A DNA stretch of 64,000 bases from Polydactylus sextarius. Taxonomy: Eukaryota; Chordata; Actinopteri; Polynemidae. The notes beneath the pieces are model-generated. The model worked only from the letters and a program-made list of their open reading frames with translations, was not told where the DNA came from and made no database searches. Where the stretch lies: positions 62,001 to 126,000 of the forward strand of contig CM028927.1 in the NCBI GenBank assembly GCA_016801845.1. Reading direction: 5' to 3'. A program made the position numbers and the translations under genes. Of the stretch, positions 56,422-64,000 are shown piece after piece; the first letter of the stretch is position 1, and each line of letters opens with the position of its first letter.

Positions 56422-56787
56422 ACCACTGATTTCATGCCATTTCCAGTAAATTAATTTTGCACAGCACCCATTCCTTATAGGATACATACTTGAAATTAAA
56501 TAATAATGGTTTTGTTTTGTTCTGTTTTGGGTTTAAATGTCAAAAAAGAGATTTTTTATTTATTTATTTTTTTTTTTTTTTTTTTTGAAAATGTGCACCT
56601 ACACTGTTTGACCTGATGTTGTTTGGTGTATTTGGCTTGAGGCTGCTTGGTCTGAAACTGTTTTGCTTAAGGTCGATTTGAATTATGATTCCTGCAGATC
56701 AGTTTGATTAGTGAACACACTATAGCCGTGGTCCGGGTCATATCATCCTACCTAAATTTATTTATATTCTTTTATTTTTGAACGCAG

Positions 56788-57106
56788 GATTCGGACACTG
56801 TAGATGACTTCACCCAGTTGCCTGTTGGGGTTCTTAGAGTCATGGCTGAGGTCACGCCACCATAGACGAACGGCATTGCAATCATCCTTGAAGGAAACAT
56901 TGTCATGGATGAGATTTCCACAACCTCTCAAGCACTTTGTCTTCTGTTTGGCTTGATATATGCACTCCATCTGGATTACCCCAAGGTATGATGAAGAACA
57001 CTTTTGAGTTCATCCAGAAGATACTGTTGAACCTCGCACGACGACAAAGCTCAGCCCAAAACCGCAGACATTAAAAATTGCTCTTTTGGCTAGATGTTGT
57101 GGTTAG
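56788..57106 (+). pseudogene. Z6 pseudo-exon
   Basis: Acceptor present; shared TAG; same one-base loss as Z4, a GTATGATGAAG duplication and an extra ACG in CGACGACAAAG. Confidence 0.5.
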
Positions 57107-58028
57107 GGATAGCTATACTGGTTGTCTACATACGTTTGATGTGATTATGATGGAGCTGAACAGTTAAACAAAACATTATTGAATATTTGATGCCTTAATT
57201 TTTATCCACGTGAATATTATATTTTACTGACATTTTTTAGTTCAGGTTTTTGCCAAGTTCTACAGAGTTGCCAGTAAGAGTCTCAAGAAAGACTTCTATG
57301 GGGCCACCATATCACTCGTCTCATTGACTTCTTCAAATCCAGAAAGGGAGTTGCTACTGCTACTACTTTGTACAACAACTACTAATTGATTCAATGTTGT
57401 AACACATATACACAATAGCTTTCTGCTTGTTTTCTTGTCATCTTTTCCATGAGACCAATGAGATCACCACAACACGCGCTGCTGTCCTACAATGTCTGCC
57501 CCTGTATGTTTGAGATAATTCCAGCGAATTCTTCCTCAGCTGTTCAGTAAGTATTGAAATAATGATGATCATATGACCTTCATACAGTGCACATTTTAGG
57601 ACATCATCAGACCTCAGGTTCATTTCTCAAATTTCAGTAAAAATAACATTGTTCAGGTATCGTAATTTAAAAAAAAAAAAAAAAAAAAACTTGAACCACT
57701 GATTTCATGCCATTTCCAGTAAATTAATTTTGCACAGCACCCATTCCTTATAGGATACATACTTGAAATTAAATAATAATGGTTTTGTTTTGTTCTGTTT
57801 TGGGTTTAAATGTCAAATGTTTTTTTTGGAAAATGTGCACCTACACTGTTTGACCTGGTGTTGTTTGGTGTATTTGGCTTGAGGCTGCTTGGTCTGAAAC
57901 TGTTTTGCTTAAGGTCGATTTGAATTATGATTCCTGCAGATCAGTTTGATTAGTGAACACACTATAGCCGTGGTCCGGGTCATATCATCCTACCTAAATT
58001 TATTTATATTCTTTTATTTTGAACGCAG

Positions 58029-58344
58029 GATTCGGACACTGTAGATGACTTCACCCAGTTGCCTGTTGGGGTTCTTAGAGTCATGGCTGAGGTCACGCCA
58101 CCATAGACGAACGGCGTTGCAATCATCCTTGAAGGAAACATTGTCATGGATGAGATTTCCACAACCTCTCAAGCACTTTGTCTTCTGTTTGGCTTGATAT
58201 ATGCACTCCATCTGGATTACCCCGAAGGTATGAAGAACACTTTTGAGTTCATCCAGAAGATACTGTTGAACCTCGCACGACAAAAAGCTCAGCCCAAAAC
58301 CGCAGACATTAAAAATTGCTCTTTTGGCTAGATGTTGTGGTTAG
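58029..58344 (+). pseudogene. Z7 pseudo-exon
   Basis: Acceptor present; shared TAG. The frame is open through HLDYPEGMKNTFEFIQKILL; an extra A in CGACAAAAAGCTC then alters the C-terminus. Confidence 0.5.
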
Positions 58345-58912
58345 GGATAGCTATACTGGTTGTCTACATACGTTTGATGTGATTATGATGGAGCTGAACA
58401 GTTAAACAAAACATTATTGAATATTTGATGCCTTAATTTTTATCCACGTGAATATTATATTTTACTGACATTTTTTAGTTCAGGTTTTTGCCAAGTTCTA
58501 CAGAGTTGCCAGTAAGAGTCTCAAGAAAGACTTCTATGGGCCACCATATCCACCATATCACTCGTCTCATTGACTTCTTCAAATCCAGAAAGGGAGTTGC
58601 TACTGCTACTACTTTGTACAACAACTACTAATTGATTCAATGTTGTAACACATATACACAATAGCTTTCTTTCTGCTTGTTTTCTTGTCATCTTTTCCAT
58701 GAGACCAATGAGATCACCACAACACGCGCTGCTGTCCTGTCTATGTCTGCCCCCTGTATGTTTGAGATAATTCCAGCGAATTCTTCCTCAGCTGTTCAGT
58801 AAGTATTGAAATAATATGATCATATGACCTTCATACAGTGCACATTTTAGGACATCATCAGACCTCAGGTTCATTTCTCAAATTTCAGTAAAAATAACAT
58901 TGTTCAGGTATC

Positions 58913-58950
<38 letters not shown>

Positions 58951-59309
58951 ACCACTGATTTCATGCCATTTCCAGTAAATTAATTTTGCACAGCACCCAT
59001 TCCTTATAGGATACATACTTGAAATTAAATAATAATGGTTTTGTTTTGTTCTGTTTTGGGTTTAAATGTCAAAAAAGAGTTTTTTATTTATTTATTTTTT
59101 TTTTTTTTTTTTTTTGTGCACCTACACTGTTTGACCTGATGTTGTTTGGTGTATTTGGCTTGAGGCTGCTTGGTCTGAAACTGTTTTGCTTAAGGTCGAT
59201 TTGAATTATGATTCCTGCAGATCAGTTTGATTAGTGAACACACTATAGCCGTGGTCCGGGTCATATCATCCTACCTAAATTTATTTATATTCTTTTATTT
59301 TGAACGCAG

Positions 59310-59629
59310 GATTCGGACACTGTAGATGACTTCACCCAGTTGCCTGTTGGGGTTCTTAGAGTCATGGCTGAGGTCACGCCACCATAGACGAACGGCATTG
59401 CAATCATCCTTGAAGGAAACATTGTCATGGATGAGATTTCCACAACCTCTCAAGCACTTTGTCTTCTGTTTGGCTTGATATATGCACTCCATCTGGATTA
59501 CCCCGAAGGTATGAAGAACACTTTTGAGTTCATCCAGAAGATACTGTTGAACCTCGCATGACGACAAAAAAAGTCAGCCCAAAACCGCAGACATTAAAAA
59601 TTGCTCTTTTGGCTAGATGTTGTGGTTAG
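59310..59629 (+). pseudogene. Z8 pseudo-exon, last unit
   Basis: Acceptor present; shared TAG; open through HLDYPEGMKNTFEF, with indels in GCATGACGACAAAAAAAG. No X/Y follows. The DNA continues into the unique flank, as after Z2 on the left. Confidence 0.5.
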
Positions 59630-59759
59630 GGATAGCTATACTGGTTGTCTACATACGTTTGATGTGATTATGATGGAGCTGAACAGTTAAACAAAACATT
59701 ATTGAATATTTGATGCCTTAATTTTTATCCACGTGAAAATTATATTTTACTGACATTTT

Positions 59760-60515
59760 TTTAATGTTTTGTTAATGAAACTGTGACAGAATAAATTTTT
59801 TTTTTTTTTTTTTTGGTTTAGCCTTATTTCATATCATACTAATCTGGCTGAGTATTATGAGTGTACAATTACTGTTGCTGTTTTATTTGTTCTTATCTAC
59901 CACCTCCCTAATTGTTCAGCCAAACTTGACCCTTGATGGTCTCTTCCTAGCCAAGTTTCAGAATGAACAGTTGATTGTTGTTATTTACAAATGCTAAAAT
60001 GGAAAATAAATTGTGGTTTTCATAATGTCATCTGGTGAATTTTTATTTTAAAGTTAGCTAAACTAAGGTATGTTAAGTGCTTTTCGTTTAAAATTATGTA
60101 CTGCTTACTTACTTTGACACAGTATATTAAGTTTATGTGACTAATCTTAAATTCCAGTCAACCTTAGTGAAGTGGATTACACTAATATACGTTGAATGTA
60201 GTTAAATACAAATGTCAAGAAATGGCCATTTGTTTTGGCATGATTAAGTTAATGTAACTCAATGTATTTGAGTTGTAGCAGCTTGATTTGAATTTAACAA
60301 TACTGAGAGACATGAGGTATGCACAACTTCAAAACTTTAAAATAATTTGACACTACTTCACACAATTAAATTTGTTTCCTTAGTTTTCCCAAGGTAATCG
60401 GTTTCCTAAATTTCTTTAAGTAAATTCAACTTGTTAGAATTTGCAGTGCAATTAGTGACATTTGTGTTGTGCTTTAATGTGTAATAATTGTATTGTGTGT
60501 TTTCTGCACAGGTGG
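59760..60515. repeat. Unique flank, second copy
   Basis: Nearly identical to 2,700-3,458, with scattered 1-6 bp differences such as loss of one TTA repeat and GTTTTCTGCACAG in place of the longer T-run. It ends at the acceptor-like TTCTGCACAG before GTGGAACAAC. Confidence 0.9.
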
Positions 60516-61035
<520 letters not shown>

Positions 61036-62060
61036 GACCAGGGCCTGGACCGGGACGGACGTGGCTCCACAGGGGCTCCAGGGTGGCGAGACCAGGGCGG
61101 CCTGGACGGACGTGGCTCCACAGGGTGGCGGGAGACAGGGGCGGGACGGGGCTCCACAGGGCGGGCCAGGGCGGCCTGGACGGGGGCTCCACAGGGTGAG
61201 CGGGGACGAGACCAGGGCGGGGGACGACCAGGGCGGCCTGGACGGGGCTCCACAGGGTGAGCGGGACGAGCGGGACGGACCAGGGGCGGCCTGGACGGAC
61301 GTGGCTCCACAGGGGGTGAGCGGGGGGAGACCAGGGGCGGCGGGCGGACGGGGCTCCACAGGGTGAGCGGGGGCTCCACAGACCAGGGCGGGGCCAGGCG
61401 GGGCGGGGTGAGCGGGACGAGACCAGGGCGGCCTGGGCGGACGGGCTCCACAGGGTGAGCGGGACGCAGAGGGCGGCAGGGCGGCTCCACAGGGTGGCGG
61501 GACGGACCAGGGCGGGGACGGACGTGGCTCCAGGGTGAGCGGGACGAGACCAGGGCGCCTGGACGGACGGGCTCCACAGGGTGAGCGGGACGCAGACCAG
61601 GGCGGCTGGACGGACGGGCTCCACGGGCTCCACCAGGGGCCCTGGACGGGGGGCTCCCAGGGTGGCCAGGGGACGAGACCAGGGGCGGCCTGGGCGGACG
61701 GGCTCCACAGGGTGAGCGGGGGAGAGACCAGGGGCGGCCTGGACGGACGGGCTCCACAGGGGCGGGGCGGGGTGAGCGGACCAGAGGCGGCGGCCTGGAC
61801 GGACGGGGCTCCACAGGGTGGCGGGAGGGGGGCCGGGCGGGCGGGGCTCCACAGGGTGAGCGGGGGAGGCTCCAGGGCGGCCTGGGCGGACGTGGCTCCA
61901 CCTCTGGGAGCCAGGACCCCCCATCCTGGGCGGGGCTCCACAGGGTGGCCAGGGCAGGGTCCAGGCGGCCTGGGGTGACGGACGTGGCCTGGGCAGGAGG
62001 ACGTGGGCTCCACCGGGGGCATCCCAGGGCGGCCTGGACGGACGTGGGCTCCACAGGGTC
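61036..62060. repeat. Second GC minisatellite, block 1 (G-rich)
   Basis: Units of about 45-60 bp: GGCCTGGACGGACG(T)GGCTCC, ACAGGGTGAGCGGG, ACGAGACCAGGGC. Same architecture as 4,008-5,390, but with GGACGGACG in place of GGGCGGGCG and GTGAGCGGG in place of GTGGCGGGG. Confidence 0.94.
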
Positions 62061-64000
62061 CAGGGGCCGGGGCCTCCGGGTCGGCCCCTCTGTCTGGTGA
62101 GCCCCCCCACCTGGGGGGGCATCCTGGACGGGCGTGGCTCCACAGGGTCCAGGCTCACAGCTCCGGCTCGGCTCCGGGTGTCCCTCCACAGGAGCCCCCC
62201 CCTCGCCCGGGGGCATCCTGGACGGACGTGGCTCCACAGGGTCCAGGCTCCAGCTGCTCCGCCTGTCCCTCTGTGGAGCCCCGCCCCGGGCGGGCATCCT
62301 GGACGGACGTCTCCACAGGGTCCAGGCTCCAGCAGCTCCGCCTGTCCCTCTGTGGAGCCCCGCCCCTCGCCGGGGGCATCCTGGGACGGACGGGGCTCCA
62401 CAGGGTCCAGGCTCCAGCTCCGCCTGTCCCTCTGTGGAGCCCCGCCCCCGCCGGTGGGCATCCTGGACGGACGGGCTCCACAGGGTCCAGGGCTCCAGGC
62501 TCCAGCTCCGCTCCTGTGGAGCCCTCTCCGCCGGGGGCATCCTGGACGGACGTGGCTCCACAGGTCCAGGCTCCAGGGCATGTCCTCTGTGGAGCCCCCC
62601 CTCGCCGTGGGCATCCTGGACGGACGGGCTCCACAGGGTCCAGGCTCCGCTCCTTGTCCCCTGTGTGGAGCCCCGCCCGCCGGGGCATCCTGGACGGACG
62701 TGGCTCCACAGGGTCCAGGCTCCAGCGGCTCCGCCTGTCCCTCTGTGGAGCCCCGCCGCCCGGGGGCATCCTGGACGGACGTGGCTCCACAGGGTCCAGG
62801 CTCAGCTGCTCCGCCTGTCCTCTGTGGAGCCCCGCCCCTCGCCGGGGCAGGGCCTGGACGGGGGGTGGGCCACAGGGTCCAGGGTCAGGCTCAGCAGCTC
62901 CGCCTGTCCCTCTGTGGAGCCCCCTCGCCGGGGGGGCATCCTGGACGGACGCGGGGCCACAGGGTCCAGGCTCCCTCTGTGGAGCCCCCCCCTCGCCGGT
63001 CCCTGGACGGACGTGGCTCCACAGGGTCCAGGCTCCAGCAGCTGGCCTGTCCTCTGTGGAGCCCCGCCGGCCGGTGGGCATCCTGGGCCAGGACGTGGCT
63101 CCACAGGGTCCAGGCTCCGCTGCTCCGCCTGTCCCTCTGTGGAGCCCCCCCCCTGCCCCCTCGGGTGGGCATCCTGGACGGGCGTGGCTCCACAGGGTCC
63201 AGGCTCAGCGGCTCCGCCTGTCCCTGTGGAGCCCCCCCCCCCGCCGGTGGGCATCCTGGGCGGACGTGGCTCCACAGGGTCCAGGCTCCAGCTCCCGCCT
63301 GTCCCTCTGTGGAGCCCCCCCCGCCCCGCCCCCCATCCTGGACGGACGTGGCTCCACAGGGTCCAGGCTCCAGCTCCCTGTCCCCTCTGTGGAGCCCCCC
63401 CGCCGGGGGCATCCTGGACGGACGGGGCACAGGGTCCTGGGCTGGGCCTGTCCCTGGTGGAGCCCGCCAGGGGCATCCAGGACTCTCCACAGGGTCAGGC
63501 CTCGGCTGGGTCTCTGTGGAGCCCCCCCCCCTGACGGGGCTCCACAGGGCCCAGGCTCCTGGACGCCTGGCGTGGAGCCCCCCCCAGGGGCATCCTGGAC
63601 GGACGTGGCTCCACAGGGTCCAGCCTGCTCCGCCCGCCTGTCCCTCTGTGGAGCCCCGCCCCGCCGGGTGGGCATCCTGGACGGACGTGGCTCCACAGGG
63701 TCCAGGCTCCAGCTCCCCCCCCCTCGCCGCCTGTCCTGTGGAGCCCCGCCCCTCCGGGGGGCATCCTGGACGGACGGGCTCCACAGGGTCCAGGCTCCGG
63801 GCTCCGCCTGTCCCTCTGTGGAGCCCCGCCCCCTCGCCGGTGGGCATCCTGGGCGGACGTGGCTCCACAGGGTCCAGGCTCCGCGGCTCCGCCTGTCCCT
63901 CTGTGGAGCCCTCCCTCCCCCCCCCCTCGCCTGGGCATCCTGGACGGACGTGGCTCCACAGGGTCCAGGCTCCAGCAGCTCCGCCTGTCCCTCTGGGAGC
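62061..64000. repeat. Second GC minisatellite, block 2, continues past window
   Basis: Units of about 75-90 bp: GGGGGCATCCTGGACGGACG, TGGCTCCACAGGGTCCAGG, CTCCAGCTGCTCCGCCTGTC, CCTCTGTGGAGCCCCGCCCC. They are more heterogeneous in length than the left locus. The array is cut by the right edge of the window. Confidence 0.94.

Larger units (their letters stand above)
52120..59640 (+). repeat. Right B array: six tandem ~1.27 kb units
   Basis: Z segments start at 52981, 54255, 55507, 56788, 58029 and 59310, giving periods of 1274, 1252, 1281, 1241 and 1281 bp. X/Y segments precede each. Differences among units are mostly poly-A/T length and short duplications such as CACCATAT at 55999 and 58550. 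The consistent order X-Y-Z and near identity show recent tandem amplification of the last exons of one gene. Confidence 0.93.

Overview
The window looks like teleost fish nuclear DNA, probably percomorph (tentative). It has spliced exons with GT-AG signals, an NLR gene of the fish-specific FISNA-NACHT type, many Tc1/mariner, pogo-like, Harbinger-like, hAT-like and Gypsy remnants, long poly-A/T and CA runs, and no bacterial operon structure. I found no intact protein-coding gene. The two very long multi-frame ORF regions are artefacts of stop-poor tandem repeats.

Layout. (i) 1-9.6 kb: a fragment of the amplified unit described below, two copies of a ~1.27 kb repeat (B), a unique flank, about 182 pure CAA repeats and a 5.6 kb GC-rich minisatellite. 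(ii) 9.6-13.9 kb: mostly unassigned, with LINE tails, a hAT-like MITE and a perfect 14-bp hairpin. (iii) 13.9-49.5 kb: a mosaic of segmental duplications made of K blocks (exons of a kinesin-13/MCAK-like gene, minus strand) and A blocks (5' exons of an NLR gene, minus strand). (iv) 25.8-32.4 kb, inside this mosaic: a decayed NLRC3-like pseudogene. (v) 49.5-52 kb: a little-repeated stretch with promoter- and UTR-exon-like signals on the plus strand. (vi) 52.1-64 kb: six B units, then the same flank, CAA tract and GC minisatellite as in (i), running off the right edge.

The most interesting result concerns K and A. At 25.8-40.2 kb the two genes are neighbours on the minus strand: the kinesin-13-like gene (K3, with its own C-terminal exons and stop codon at 34,908-35,353) lies upstream of the NLR gene. 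In every other copy (K1/A1, K2/A2, K4/A4, K5/A5) about 1.43 kb is missing at one and the same junction. That loss removes the last three kinesin exons and joins the truncated motor directly to the NLR 5' exons. This fused unit was then amplified. Kinesin motor motifs are legible (HRICVCVRKRPLNKQ, FAYGQ P-loop region, FFEIYNGK, DLLNKKAK, HGQFSLVDLAGN, EINGSLLALK), but shared nonsense and frameshift changes show that the motor was already disabled before amplification.

Mobile DNA dates the events. A Gypsy LTR element sits in one kinesin exon: a two-LTR copy in K4 and solo LTRs in K1, K3 and K5. A pogo-like MITE sits in one kinesin intron. A Harbinger-like element sits only in A3, and its empty site is preserved in the other A blocks.
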